64,000 nucleotides of DNA from Desulfopila aestuarii DSM 18488 (lineage in GTDB: Bacteria > Desulfobacterota > Desulfobulbia > Desulfobulbales > Desulfocapsaceae): contig CAMBBS010000017.1 in assembly GCA_945863875.1 (NCBI GenBank), forward strand, positions 1 to 64,000. Direction: 5' to 3'. Both the position numbers and the translations under genes were made by a program. The notes below the pieces were generated by a model. The model saw nothing but the letters and a program-made list of their open reading frames with translations. It did not search any database and was not told the DNA's origin. The first letter of the stretch is position 1; each line of letters starts with the position of its first letter. Shown in pieces: positions 24,808 through 34,069 of this stretch.

Positions 24808-26313
24808 TTATTCTTCTCTTTCCTGCTGTAACTTGGCCTCGGGTTTGAGGTGGGGAAAGAGGATAACGTCGCGAATGGATGGTGCATCGGTGAGAAGCAT
24901 CACCAGTCGGTCAATGCCGATACCTTCTCCCGCGGCCGAGGGCATACCGTATTCCAGCGCGCGGATATAGTCGGCGTCGAGTTCGGGGTGGATTTCATCA
25001 TCCTCGCCACGTTCGGCGATCTGCTTTTCAAACCGGGCAAGCTGGTCGATCGGATCGTTTAATTCACTGAAACCGTTGGCCAGTTCCCGGCCGGTGATAA
25101 AGAGCTCGAAGCGATCGGTTACCGACGGATCCAGGTCATTTTTTCTGGCCAGCGGCGAAACCTCGGTCGGGTACGAGGTGATAAAGGTCGGATTGATGAG
25201 CTTGTCTTCAACCAGCAGCTCGAACAGTTCGGTTTTGGCCTTGCCGGGTCCCGCCTGTTCTTCGAGTTGGATCCCCTTTGCTTTGACCAGGGCCATGAGC
25301 TTCTCGTCGTCCACCAGGATCTCCCTGTCGATGCCGGCAATTTCGACCAACGCCTCGTCCATGGTCAGCGTTGTCCAGGGGGGCGTGAGATCAACCTCGG
25401 TTCCCTGGTAGGTGATTTTCATCGTACCGTTTACTGTGTGGCAGATAGACGAGATCATTTTCTCGGTAAGGGTTATCATGTCTTCGTAGGTGGCGTAGGC
25501 CTGGTAAAACTCGAGCATGGTGAATTCCGGATTATGGCGGGTGGAAAGCCCCTCGTTGCGAAAATTCCGGTTAATTTCAAAAACCCGCTCAAAGCCGCCG
25601 ACGAGCAGGCGTTTCAGATAGAGTTCCGGGGCTATACGCAGATAGAGTTCCATATCCAGGGCGTTATGGTAGGTTTTAAACGGCTTGGCGGTGGCCCCGC
25701 CCGGAATCGGCTGCATCATCGGCGTCTCGACTTCCATAAAGTCTTTGCCGATGAGGTATTCGCGGACCAGGCGGATGATGTCCACACGCTTCCTGAAGGT
25801 TTCACGGGTCTCCGGAGTAACGATAAGGTCGACATAGCGCTGACGGTAGCGGGTTTCGACGTCGGTCAGGCCGTGCCATTTGTCAGGAAGGGGCCGAAGG
25901 GATTTGGAGATCATGGTTATCCGATGGGCCTGAAGAGAAAGTTCCCCCACCTTGGTTTTAAACAGGGTGCCTTCGACGCCGACGATGTCACCGATATCCC
26001 ATTTTTTAAAGGTCTCAAAGACCTCATCGCCGAGAATATCTTTTTTTACATAGATCTGCAGCTGGCCGCCGGTATCCGCCAGAGTGCAGAAGGCGGCCTT
26101 GCCGAATTTACGCATGGCCATAATCCGCCCGGCGATCGAATAGCCGGCCCCGCCCGGTTCCGCCTCCTGAGGTGCAAGGCTGTCGCCTTTGGGCAGAAGT
26201 TCCCTGGTGGTGTTGGCGGGTTTGAAACCATTACTGTATAAGTTGACGCCAAGTTCGGCCAGAGATGCGGCTTTTTCCCTGCGCTGTGCCAGGGTTTGAT
26301 TTTCTTCGCTCAT
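24808..26313 (-). CDS. lysS: Lysyl-tRNA synthetase, class II
   Basis: Charges tRNA-Lys with lysine. The 501-residue protein has an N-terminal OB-fold anticodon-binding domain (about 55-160) and a class II catalytic domain with motif 1 (KDFMEVETPMMQPIPGGATA), motif 2 (FEINRNFRNEGLSTRHNPEFTMLE) and motif 3 near the C-terminus (GEGIGIDRLVMLLTDAPSIR). It is the first gene of lysS-lolC-lolD and starts at 26313, after only a weak ribosome site. A terminator at 26351-26378 isolates it from the NUDIX gene upstream. Confidence 0.96.
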   Translation of the reverse strand: MSEENQTLAQRREKAASLAELGVNLYSNGFKPANTTRELLPKGDSLAPQEAEPGGAGYSIAGRIMAMRKFGKAAFCTLADTGGQLQIYVKKDILGDEVFETFKKWDIGDIVGVEGTLFKTKVGELSLQAHRITMISKSLRPLPDKWHGLTDVETRYRQRYVDLIVTPETRETFRKRVDIIRLVREYLIGKDFMEVETPMMQPIPGGATAKPFKTYHNALDMELYLRIAPELYLKRLLVGGFERVFEINRNFRNEGLSTRHNPEFTMLEFYQAYATYEDMITLTEKMISSICHTVNGTMKITYQGTEVDLTPPWTTLTMDEALVEIAGIDREILVDDEKLMALVKAKGIQLEEQAGPGKAKTELFELLVEDKLINPTFITSYPTEVSPLARKNDLDPSVTDRFELFITGRELANGFSELNDPIDQLARFEKQIAERGEDDEIHPELDADYIRALEYGMPSAAGEGIGIDRLVMLLTDAPSIRDVILFPHLKPEAKLQQEREE

Positions 26314-26350
26314 AATAAACGCTCACAGTAGGAAATATGCAGGAGGCTAT

Positions 26351-26378
26351 AAAAAAAAGCGGCACTACTCTGCCGCTT
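26351..26378 (-). terminator. Intrinsic terminator after NUDIX gene
   Basis: Eight-base stem 26357-26364 with 26371-26378, six-base loop and a run of T on the minus strand (A at 26351-26358). It ends the NUDIX transcript before lysS. Confidence 0.8.
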
Positions 26379-26438
26379 ATTCGTCGTCTGTTTCAACTGC
26401 ACAGGCTTACCGGGAAATGGTCATTCTGTCAATTCTTT

Positions 26439-27068
26439 TCAGGAAAGAGTGCTCTCTGGGGCAGCACCTAGGACGTCGGCCGGCCCCCATTGCCAGGCGG
26501 TTTTTTTTCTGGTCAGGGCATAGAACATCAAGGCGTTCAACACCAGGCCATGGGCAATCGACCCATCTTCAATGCAGGCAAAGGCCTCGTCTTCCGGAAC
26601 GAGCAAGACGTCGATGTCTTCCATCTCGTCAAGCGCCGGCCGGCGCACTTTCTGCACATTTTCCACCAGCACCGTATAGCAGAAATTGTTCTGGATCGCC
26701 GGGTTTGGGCTGACCTTGCCGATGATTCTGGCATTTTCTCCGGCATAGCCTGTTTCTTCCAGCAGCTCACGCAGGCCGGCTGCAAGGGGAGGTTCAACAA
26801 CGTCGTTTACAGCTCCGCCGGGGATTTCCAGTTCGATGCGATCGGTGCCGTAGCGATACTGGCGGATAAGAACCAGCTCCTTTTTTTCCGTGCAGGCGAT
26901 GATGTTCACCCAGGGCGGGAATTCCAGCCTGAAAAAATCTTTTTCGATATCGGTTCGCCGGCAATAGACCCGGCCGGTGGTCAGCTTCATCACCGGCGTG
27001 GTAATGAGCGTCTGGGGGGCAGATGTTTCGTACTGGGGAGTATTGTTGCCGTTTTGGTTGTTTTTCAC
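26439..27068 (-). CDS. NUDIX hydrolase (ADP-ribose pyrophosphatase-like)
   Basis: Hydrolyses a nucleoside diphosphate linked to another group, most likely ADP-ribose. The Nudix box is GGAVNDVV-E-PPLAAGLRELLEETGY; it has one extra residue before the first glutamate of the consensus, but the REXXEE-XG core is intact. The IRQYRYG and IELEIPGGAV segments are typical of ADP-ribose pyrophosphatases. A GTG at 27068 with AGGAAGG nine bases upstream is the best start (209 residues); the frame is open to 27137 but has no ribosome site there. It is divergent from the HAD phosphatase gene. Confidence 0.85.
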   Translation of the reverse strand: MKNNQNGNNTPQYETSAPQTLITTPVMKLTTGRVYCRRTDIEKDFFRLEFPPWVNIIACTEKKELVLIRQYRYGTDRIELEIPGGAVNDVVEPPLAAGLRELLEETGYAGENARIIGKVSPNPAIQNNFCYTVLVENVQKVRRPALDEMEDIDVLLVPEDEAFACIEDGSIAHGLVLNALMFYALTRKKTAWQWGPADVLGAAPESTLS

Positions 27069-27194
27069 TATCGCCTTCCTGTTTGTTGCCGTATTGTAGA
27101 AATATGACGCATTGTCTGAGCATAGAGCACATGACATCGATCGCCAAGCATCTTTTGACTATTGAACGAAACAAATAAACAGGAAAACAGGACA

Positions 27195-27887
27195 ATGACC
27201 GGAAAATATCCACTCCAGGCCATATTTTTTGACTTTGACGGGGTAATCATTGCTTCGAATGCGGCTAAGTCTGAGGCCTTTCGCACCTTGTTTGCAGGCT
27301 ACCATGAAGAAATCATCGCCGAGGTGGTTGCCTATCATCAACAGCATGGTGGTATCAGCAGGGTGGAAAAAATCCTCCATGCCCACGAACATATCATCAA
27401 ACAGCCATTGACCGAGGAAGAACTGGCCGACTGGGCAGGTGAATATGCCAGACTCGTTGTCGACAAGGTCATTGCTGTCGACTGGATTGCCGGAGCAAAA
27501 GAGTTTCTTGACAGTGTTGCGGCGGTTTTGCCGGTTTTTGTCATCTCCGGCACCCCGGAAGATGAGTTGCGATATATAATCATCCAGCGGAAAATGTCCG
27601 GCCACTTCCAGGAAATCCTCGGTTCGCCGATAAGGAAACCAGAGCATATTCGAAAGCTTCTCACCCGCTACCAACTCGTCCCTGAACACTGCCTCTTTGT
27701 CGGCGATGCCCTGACCGATTTTCATGCGGCAAAAGAAACCGGCCTGCATTTTATCGGCATCCAGGGTGAAGCGGCTTTTCCGAAAGGGACAATTGTCCTG
27801 TCCGATTGTCGAGGGCTGCAAGACGTATTGGCGCAGCAGTTTGTCCGGCTGCCGGGCTCGCCTGAAAACAACGAGAGTCATGGCTGA
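27195..27887 (+). CDS. HAD-superfamily hydrolase (phosphoglycolate phosphatase/beta-phosphoglucomutase type)
   Basis: A 230-residue phosphatase of HAD subfamily IA. Motif I is FFDFDGVIIAS with the nucleophile D and acid D+2, motif II is VISGTPED, motif III lysine is in SPIRKPEHI and motif IV reads FVGDALTDFHAAKE. The helical cap lies between motifs I and II. The start at 27195 follows ACAGGA; an upstream ATG at 27162 is in a poorer context. The substrate cannot be read from the sequence. It is divergent from the NUDIX gene and 73 bases before the hybrid kinase gene. Confidence 0.85.
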   Translation: MTGKYPLQAIFFDFDGVIIASNAAKSEAFRTLFAGYHEEIIAEVVAYHQQHGGISRVEKILHAHEHIIKQPLTEEELADWAGEYARLVVDKVIAVDWIAGAKEFLDSVAAVLPVFVISGTPEDELRYIIIQRKMSGHFQEILGSPIRKPEHIRKLLTRYQLVPEHCLFVGDALTDFHAAKETGLHFIGIQGEAAFPKGTIVLSDCRGLQDVLAQQFVRLPGSPENNESHG

Positions 27888-27960
27888 TTTTCGTTCGTCG
27901 ATGAAGAGATACCTGGCAGTTTGCCGCTAATTTGGCTATCTTCTGCAAAATCAATTATAC

Positions 27961-30363
27961 ATGAAGGTGCAGAGAACAATGGATGAGCACATGCAAGCAA
28001 GCGACGAGGTCATCGCCTCTCCTGAGAAAAGACTGGCAGCACTCGAGGCAGAAATAACCCGTCTGGTGGTCGAAAACACCACGTGGCGCCAGCTCTACGA
28101 ACGGGCGCCGCTCAGCTACCAGTCTCTTGACGAAAAGGGCTGCTTTCTTTCCGTCAACAAGGCCTGGCTCGATGTTCTCGGCTATCGCCAGGAGGAGGTC
28201 ATTGGTCAAAATTTTGCTGATTTTCTGCACCCCGACTGGCAGGAGCATTTCAGGGAGAATTTCCCCCGTTTCAAGGCGGTGGGCGAGATTCTCGGCGTGG
28301 AATTCGAGATGCGTAAGAAGGACGGCAGTTTCTTCTTCGTGGCCTTCAACGGTAAAGTAGGCAAGGACTCCGAGGGCCGTTTTCAGCAGACCTATTGCAT
28401 GTTTCAAGATATTAGTCGGCAGAAAATAGCCGAAAAGGCATTGGCTCAGTCCGAGAGAAAATGGCGGAATATTATTGTCTCAACACCACAGATCGGCGTC
28501 AGTCTGGATCCCCAGGGGCGAATTATCTTTGCCAATGGTCATTTTCTGCAATTGGTCGGCTGGAAGGAAAAAGAAGTCCTCGGCCAGGACTGGTTTGACA
28601 TGTTTCTTCCCCGTCACATTCGAGAAGATATGCGAATGGTCTTTTCCTCCGTTATGAACAAGAGGGATACCTTAGCTTTTTCAAACCACGAAAATGAGAT
28701 CGTCACCAGGAAAGGGGAGCTGCGCAATGTCGCCTGGTCGAATGTCCTGAGCAAGGATGTCCACGGTAATATCCTCGATGTTACCTGTCTCGGTGTCGAT
28801 CTGACTGAGCGCAAACTGGCGATGACCGCGTTGCAGAAAAGTGAAGAACGGCATCGGATGATGCTCATGACCTCCATGGACGGATTTATGCTTGTCGACC
28901 GGCAGGGCTTTATTGGGGAAGTGAATGAGACCTACTGCCGCATGAGCGGGTACACGGAACAGGAACTCCTCTCTATGCATATTGCCGATCTGGAGGCAAA
29001 AGAAACAGTGGAGGAGGTTGCTGCCCATACAAAGATAATCGTGACCAGGGGCAAGGATCGTTTTGTCACGCAGCATCGCCGCAAGGATGGGACTTGTTTC
29101 GATGTTGAAATCAGGGTGCAGCATAGCCTGGCAATGGACGGATTTATCGTTGCCTTTCTCCGTGACATCACGGAATTAAAAAATGACGAGGCAGAACGGC
29201 AAAGACTGCAGGAACAACTGCTTCAGGCGCAAAAAATGGAATCGGTCGGCCGTCTTGCCGGCGGCGTGGCCCATGATTTTAATAATATGCTGGGCGTGAT
29301 TTTAGGACGCACCGAGATGGCCCAGGAATATTGCGATCCCTCCACGCCTATCTATGCCGATCTGCAGGAAATACGCAAGGCAGGGGAACGTTCGGTCAAT
29401 CTGACCAGGCAACTGCTGGCCTTTGCCCGCAAACAGACCATTGCCCCCAAGGTCCTCGATCTGAACGAGGCGGTCAAGAACATCCTGACGATGGTCCAGC
29501 GGCTTATCGGCGAGGATATCGACCTCGTCTGGCGGCCCGCTGCCGGGCTGTGGCCGGTGAAAATGGATCCTTCCCAGCTCGACCAGATACTTGCCAACCT
29601 CTGTATCAACGCCCGGGACGCGATCGCCGGTGTTGGTAAACTCACCATAGAAACGGAAAAAATTACCTTTGATGCAGCTTACTGCGCCACTCATCAAGAC
29701 TATATAGCCGGCGACTATGTGCTGCTGGCACTGAGTGACAACGGCTGCGGCATGGAGAGGCACACGCTGGCTCACATTTTCGAACCCTTTTTCACCACCA
29801 AGGAAATGGGCAAGGGGACCGGCCTCGGCCTGGCCACGGTCTATGGCATAGTCAAGCAGAACAACGGATTTATCAATGTCTACAGCGAACCCGGCCACGG
29901 TACAACCTTTAGGATTTACCTGTCGCGGCACCGAGCCGAGGTTGAAACTGTGGCGGAAAACGATGCGAGGTTGTCAAAAGAACGCGGTTCTGAAACCATC
30001 CTGCTGGTGGAAGACGAGGCGGCAATTCTCGCCATGACCACAGCTATGCTGGTAGGATTGGGCTACAACGTTCTGCCGGCAGAGAGTCCCAGCGGGGCCA
30101 TTCGCCTGGCTGAATCGTTCAACGGCAAAATCAGTCTGCTGTTGACCGATGTCGTTATGCCTGAGATGAACGGTCGCGATCTGGCCAGGCAGATGACAGC
30201 GCTCTATCCTGAGCTGAAAACACTGTTCATGTCCGGCTACACCGCCAATGTTATCGCCCACCATGGGGTGCTGGACGAGGGGGTAGAGTTTATCGAAAAA
30301 CCTTTCTCCAAGAACGATCTGGCCATTCGAATCAGAGCCTTGATGGAGCGGATTGTCCTGTAA
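27961..30363 (+). CDS. Hybrid sensor histidine kinase with three PAS domains and a receiver domain
   Basis: An 800-residue soluble kinase with no membrane segment. Three PAS domains (about 44-155, 165-285, 296-405), a HisKA domain with H438 in GRLAGGVAHDFNNML, HATPase motifs (N box near LANLCINARDA, G boxes SDNGCGM and GKGTGLGLATVYGI) and a C-terminal receiver with DE at 685-686 and phospho-acceptor D730 in LLLTDVVMPEMNG. The kinase-receiver order suggests a phosphorelay to an unknown output protein; no response regulator with an output domain adjoins it. The start could be at 27961 or at the ATG at 27979. Confidence 0.9.
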   Translation: MKVQRTMDEHMQASDEVIASPEKRLAALEAEITRLVVENTTWRQLYERAPLSYQSLDEKGCFLSVNKAWLDVLGYRQEEVIGQNFADFLHPDWQEHFRENFPRFKAVGEILGVEFEMRKKDGSFFFVAFNGKVGKDSEGRFQQTYCMFQDISRQKIAEKALAQSERKWRNIIVSTPQIGVSLDPQGRIIFANGHFLQLVGWKEKEVLGQDWFDMFLPRHIREDMRMVFSSVMNKRDTLAFSNHENEIVTRKGELRNVAWSNVLSKDVHGNILDVTCLGVDLTERKLAMTALQKSEERHRMMLMTSMDGFMLVDRQGFIGEVNETYCRMSGYTEQELLSMHIADLEAKETVEEVAAHTKIIVTRGKDRFVTQHRRKDGTCFDVEIRVQHSLAMDGFIVAFLRDITELKNDEAERQRLQEQLLQAQKMESVGRLAGGVAHDFNNMLGVILGRTEMAQEYCDPSTPIYADLQEIRKAGERSVNLTRQLLAFARKQTIAPKVLDLNEAVKNILTMVQRLIGEDIDLVWRPAAGLWPVKMDPSQLDQILANLCINARDAIAGVGKLTIETEKITFDAAYCATHQDYIAGDYVLLALSDNGCGMERHTLAHIFEPFFTTKEMGKGTGLGLATVYGIVKQNNGFINVYSEPGHGTTFRIYLSRHRAEVETVAENDARLSKERGSETILLVEDEAAILAMTTAMLVGLGYNVLPAESPSGAIRLAESFNGKISLLLTDVVMPEMNGRDLARQMTALYPELKTLFMSGYTANVIAHHGVLDEGVEFIEKPFSKNDLAIRIRALMERIVL

Positions 30364-30515
30364 TATAAAACGTAAAAATAGAGATGTGTGGTATTTTTAT
30401 TTTCCTTGAGTATGTTAGAGATATGTTATAAGAATGAGTCTATCCGATAAGAGCATACCTGCAGTGTTTTGCATTAATTGTATCTCATCACAAACATCCG
30501 GAGAAGGAGTATACG

Positions 30516-31514
30516 ATGAAAAAAAGTATTGTCAGGTTTTCTTTGTCTTTGCTTTGTCTATGCATGATGGCTGGTCTGTCATATGCAGAAAGCGATGGTC
30601 TTGTACAGATGGGGATGGTGACCGGCGGTGCAAAAGGAACCTATTACCAGTTTGGCTTGAATATGAAACAGTTGGTGGAAAAATATGGCATGAAGTTGGA
30701 TGTTGCCAACTCAAACGGCTCGGTAGAAAATATTTTCGCCGTCTATAAACGCCCGAAAACGCAGATGGGAATTGTGCAGTCGGATGTGTTGGCCTTTGTC
30801 GCGAAAGTGGAGACGGACCCGGTATTAAAGTTGATTGCCAAAAAAATCAAGATGGTTTTTCCGCTCTATAATGAAGAGGTTCATCTTTTAGGCCGCAGTG
30901 ATATCGCCGATTTTGATGGTCTTGAAGGAAAAAAGGTAGCCATCGGTCAAGAGGGCAGCGGAACCTATCTGACGGCGAAGCTTTTGTTTGAGGTCTCTGA
31001 TATTAAACCCTCGGAAATGATGACGATCGGCCCCGACGAAGCCCTTCCTCTGGTAAAAGCGGGTGAGATAGATGCCTTGTTTTATGTCGCCGGCTATCCG
31101 GTCAAACTGTTCAGCGATCAGGTGATAGAAACAGATGGTCTGGTCCTGATTCCGATCGTCAACAAAAGCATTGTCGAATTTTATCCGGAGACCGAAGTTC
31201 CTGCCAAGACGTATGTCTGGCAGACCGCGGCCGTTAAGACCGTTGCCGTAAAATCCGTCCTGGTGTCATATGATTTTAGAATGGCCAATTGTCAAAATGT
31301 CGGCAGATTTGCAGATATCCTCGAGAACAATATCGACTGGCTGCGGGAAAACGGCCATCCAAAGTGGAAGTCCGTTGATCTTGAATATCCCTTAAAAGGC
31401 TGGGAACAATATGATTGTGTCAGGAATTTTGCGGGAAAGTCGAAAAAACAAGTTAAACCGAAAGAGACCGGTGAGATCAATCCGATCCTCGAAGCGATCA
31501 AAGAAATATTGTAA
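30516..31514 (+). CDS. TAXI-family TRAP transporter solute-binding protein
   Basis: A periplasmic binding protein of the TAXI type, which in known systems delivers ligands such as glutamate to TRAP membrane subunits. It has a signal peptide (MKKSIVRFSLSLLCLCMMAGLSYAE, cleavage at SYA) and the family opening MVTGGAKGTYYQFGLNMKQLV, then ANSNGSVENI, GQEGSGTYLTAK and an AGEIDALFYVAGYPVK segment. GGAGAAGGAG lies seven bases before the ATG. No TRAP permease (DctQ or DctM) gene is next to it, so it is an orphan whose partner is elsewhere, or it serves as a sensor input, for example for the kinase gene just before it. Confidence 0.88.
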   Translation: MKKSIVRFSLSLLCLCMMAGLSYAESDGLVQMGMVTGGAKGTYYQFGLNMKQLVEKYGMKLDVANSNGSVENIFAVYKRPKTQMGIVQSDVLAFVAKVETDPVLKLIAKKIKMVFPLYNEEVHLLGRSDIADFDGLEGKKVAIGQEGSGTYLTAKLLFEVSDIKPSEMMTIGPDEALPLVKAGEIDALFYVAGYPVKLFSDQVIETDGLVLIPIVNKSIVEFYPETEVPAKTYVWQTAAVKTVAVKSVLVSYDFRMANCQNVGRFADILENNIDWLRENGHPKWKSVDLEYPLKGWEQYDCVRNFAGKSKKQVKPKETGEINPILEAIKEIL

Positions 31515-31668
31515 ATGTTCATCGGAAAACTGAGAAGGCTGCAGAGGTTGCGAGCTGGAAACATTTACGACATATTATTGGGAACAATGAAGGATCGTCG
31601 TTCTTTTTAATGGGTATCCCCGGCCGGCGTGTGATGAGAGTGATAAAATCTTAAAGGCTGGATGAAAA

Positions 31669-33351
31669 ATGTATCTTTCCTTTTATGGGCTAAAACAAAA
31701 GCCTTTTCCGGTCAGCACCAACCCGAGTTTTGTCTGGCTCGGGAAAATGCATAAAAAAGTGTTGGCCATCCTGCAGTACGGAATTCTGCAAGACCAGGGG
31801 TTTCTTGTTCTTACCGGTGATGTCGGTACCGGTAAAACGACCCTGGTGAATGCGTTGATAAACACCCTGGGGGACGACGTCGCCGTGGCCAAAGTTCCGG
31901 ATCCCGGCTTGGAACTGATCGACTTCCTGAACTATATCTCCCATGCTTTCGGCATGGACAAAAGGTTCGCCTGTAAAGAAGATTTCTTGATTCATTTCGA
32001 TCGTTTTCTGCAGGGCAGTGCTGCCGCCGGCAAAAAAGTTCTCCTGATAATTGATGAGGCGCAGCGCTTGAATTCCGCTCTGCTCGAAGAAATAAGGCAG
32101 CTGTCGAATATCGAAAAACATCAAACGAGGGTACTGAATATCTTGTTTGCTGGTCAGAACCTGTTTAACGATTTTTTGCAGGAGAGTGGAAACAGGGCCC
32201 TCTCGCAACGCATTGCCATCAATGCGGCTATCGGCCCCTTGAGCATTGATGACACAGCTGACTATATCCGGCAGAGTCTCAACATAGCCGGTGCCGAAAA
32301 AGATATTTTCAGTACCGATGCCCTCCGTAACGTTCACGAATTCTCCGGCGGATTCCTCCGCAGAATAAATATCATCTGCGATCACGCCATGTTCCTTGGC
32401 TACCTTCAGGGCAGGAAAACCGTTACTGTCGATATGGTCAGAGAGTGTGCGGAAGATCTTTGTCTTCCTGATGCAGAACATTTACAAGATATACCACAGG
32501 AATCTGTGGAGGTAATTGCTCCAATCCAGGCGTGGAAGATCATGGGTACGGTCATCCTCATTATCATTGGTGTGTTTTTTGCGACATATTATAACTATCC
32601 CCAGGAATACCGAACGTTCTTTTCGTGGATCCAGAAAACAGCCAGAAGAGACAATGTAGACGCCGCCGGAGAAGCCAAGGTTTCCGGAGCAGCTGCTATG
32701 AAAATGGTGACTGCGCAGAGCCAGGTGGTTGAAAAGATGGCGCCTGCCGAGATAGTTGTAGAAGAACAGAGCGCGGATGATCAACTGGTGGAACCACCTG
32801 CTGTAATTGATACCATCGACACTGTCAATCTTGACGCAATACAACCAATTGAAGAAAGCAATATTGACGAAGTGCACGCGCCGAGCGTACAGATAAATGA
32901 ACTCTCTTTTTCCGAGCAGCAAATGAGCAAAGAACAGGGGGGGGCGGTAAGTATTCCAGCGTTGACGGATGATATGCCGATGCCGTACACGAAAACCGAG
33001 CCAGGTGACGAAGGCAGTGACGTCTCTGAAGTGTCTGAAGCAGCAGAAACGCGAGAAGCCCCTGCTCCAGAGGAAATACCCGCACCGTCTGTTGATAGTT
33101 TTGTTGCTGAGGAAGAGACCACCGCTGCCGATCCTGCCGCTGCCGGTGCTTCTGGTGAAAGCGTTTCCACAGCCGATGCGGACCTTGTTGAATCCATGAT
33201 GGATAAGATGACCGGCGATATGCCCGGCGCAGCGGCAGAACCGGCTGAAGCGGAAGAGATCGAAGAATCTGTAGAAGCTGTCGAGGAAACCCCTGCAAGT
33301 GTCGATCCTGGTGCCGTGATAGACTGGGTAATCAAAAAACGTTCTGAATAG
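31669..33351 (+). CDS. ExeA/GspA-like AAA ATPase with membrane segment and acidic tail
   Basis: Residues 1-270 are an AAA ATPase of the ExeA/GspA type: YLSFYGLKQKPFPVSTNP at the N-terminus, Walker A LTGDVGTGKTTLV near 48-60, Walker B VLLIIDEAQRL near 126 and sensor-like SQRIAINAAIGPLS. A membrane segment follows at about 287-306 (IMGTVILIIIGVFFATYYNY). The remaining 250 residues are very rich in E, A and P, low complexity and likely disordered in the periplasm. In known systems such ATPases support assembly of type II secretion, pili or exosortase systems. None of these partners is in the window. A hairpin follows the stop. Confidence 0.82.
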   Translation: MYLSFYGLKQKPFPVSTNPSFVWLGKMHKKVLAILQYGILQDQGFLVLTGDVGTGKTTLVNALINTLGDDVAVAKVPDPGLELIDFLNYISHAFGMDKRFACKEDFLIHFDRFLQGSAAAGKKVLLIIDEAQRLNSALLEEIRQLSNIEKHQTRVLNILFAGQNLFNDFLQESGNRALSQRIAINAAIGPLSIDDTADYIRQSLNIAGAEKDIFSTDALRNVHEFSGGFLRRINIICDHAMFLGYLQGRKTVTVDMVRECAEDLCLPDAEHLQDIPQESVEVIAPIQAWKIMGTVILIIIGVFFATYYNYPQEYRTFFSWIQKTARRDNVDAAGEAKVSGAAAMKMVTAQSQVVEKMAPAEIVVEEQSADDQLVEPPAVIDTIDTVNLDAIQPIEESNIDEVHAPSVQINELSFSEQQMSKEQGGAVSIPALTDDMPMPYTKTEPGDEGSDVSEVSEAAETREAPAPEEIPAPSVDSFVAEEETTAADPAAAGASGESVSTADADLVESMMDKMTGDMPGAAAEPAEAEEIEESVEAVEETPASVDPGAVIDWVIKKRSE

Positions 33352-33361
33352 TTTGCCACAC

Positions 33362-33394
33362 AAGCGCCAGTCGGCTCCGGGCCGACAGGCGCTT
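33362..33394 (+). terminator. Hairpin between converging ATPase and FmdE genes
   Basis: Outer stem 33362-33368 with 33388-33394 and an inner GTCGG/CCGAC stem. A short CTTTCTT follows on the plus strand. It ends the ATPase transcript. Confidence 0.5.
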
Positions 33395-33419
33395 TCTTGC
33401 TCGGGCGGGAAGACTCTTC

Positions 33420-34031
33420 TTACATCTTCTGCTCGACCTTCTGGTAGCAGGGAATACACAGCGTCTTACCGGCAAAACGGCGGGTGCGCGACTCCATGGT
33501 CCGTTCTCCGCAGTCTGCGCACTCGAGGCTTTCCAATACCCGTGCCCCTCGCGGCGGCCGGTCGGTCAGGGGCTGGGTGGTAAATATTTCCTCCAGGGGC
33601 AGGGTCATAACACTCGTCAGCATCTCCTGGCGAAGCTGCGTGAGACGTTCCTGTTCCTCGGCGGCGAGAAGTCCTCGGTTGCCCCGATCCATGAGGCCGA
33701 TCAGTTCCTGATTGATTGCCCCTCTGGTCTGCTGATTGAACACCAGGCGGATTCCGGTGTTATTCTCGCGGTTGTAAAAGGAAAAGGCCATCTTGCCGTA
33801 ATCCCGCAGAATAAGGTTCCCCTTGCCGACGGTGCAGCCGGTGAGAAACTGGATGGCATCCACTCCGCACATGTCGGTCTCGGTAACGCACACCAGTGCA
33901 TTCTGGTTGATCTTACCCATTTTGGCCATGGCCATCTCCGCCGCGCGGATGCCTATGGCCAGTCCGGGACAACTGTGGCCGTGAAAAGCAATGGTCTGGT
34001 CGATGATACTCTGTTCAATGCAACAGCTCAT
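33420..34031 (-). CDS. FmdE-family protein with C-terminal zinc ribbon
   Basis: A 203-residue protein like subunit E of formylmethanofuran dehydrogenase operons. The N-terminal domain has IAFHGHSCPGLAIGIRAAE with H17 and C21, the likely metal/ligand site. The C-terminal CADC...CIPC (about 170-197) is a zinc ribbon as in DksA/TraR-like proteins. The start at 34031 follows AGAGGAAAC; the open frame extends 14 codons further without a site. It is 38 bases beyond the ATPase gene of a FecCD-type importer and in the same direction, so it belongs to that operon. FmdE proteins are often found with molybdate, tungstate or metal-chelate importers, which suggests cargo handling, but the exact activity is unknown. 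Confidence 0.83.
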   Translation of the reverse strand: MSCCIEQSIIDQTIAFHGHSCPGLAIGIRAAEMAMAKMGKINQNALVCVTETDMCGVDAIQFLTGCTVGKGNLILRDYGKMAFSFYNRENNTGIRLVFNQQTRGAINQELIGLMDRGNRGLLAAEEQERLTQLRQEMLTSVMTLPLEEIFTTQPLTDRPPRGARVLESLECADCGERTMESRTRRFAGKTLCIPCYQKVEQKM

Positions 34032-34069
34032 AGGATGTTTCCTCTTGTCGGTGGTTGAAAAATAAAAAG

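Noticed and set aside
32482-33459. 325-residue minus-strand frame antisense to the ExeA-like gene tail
   Set aside because: It is a mirror of the low-complexity E/A/P tail.
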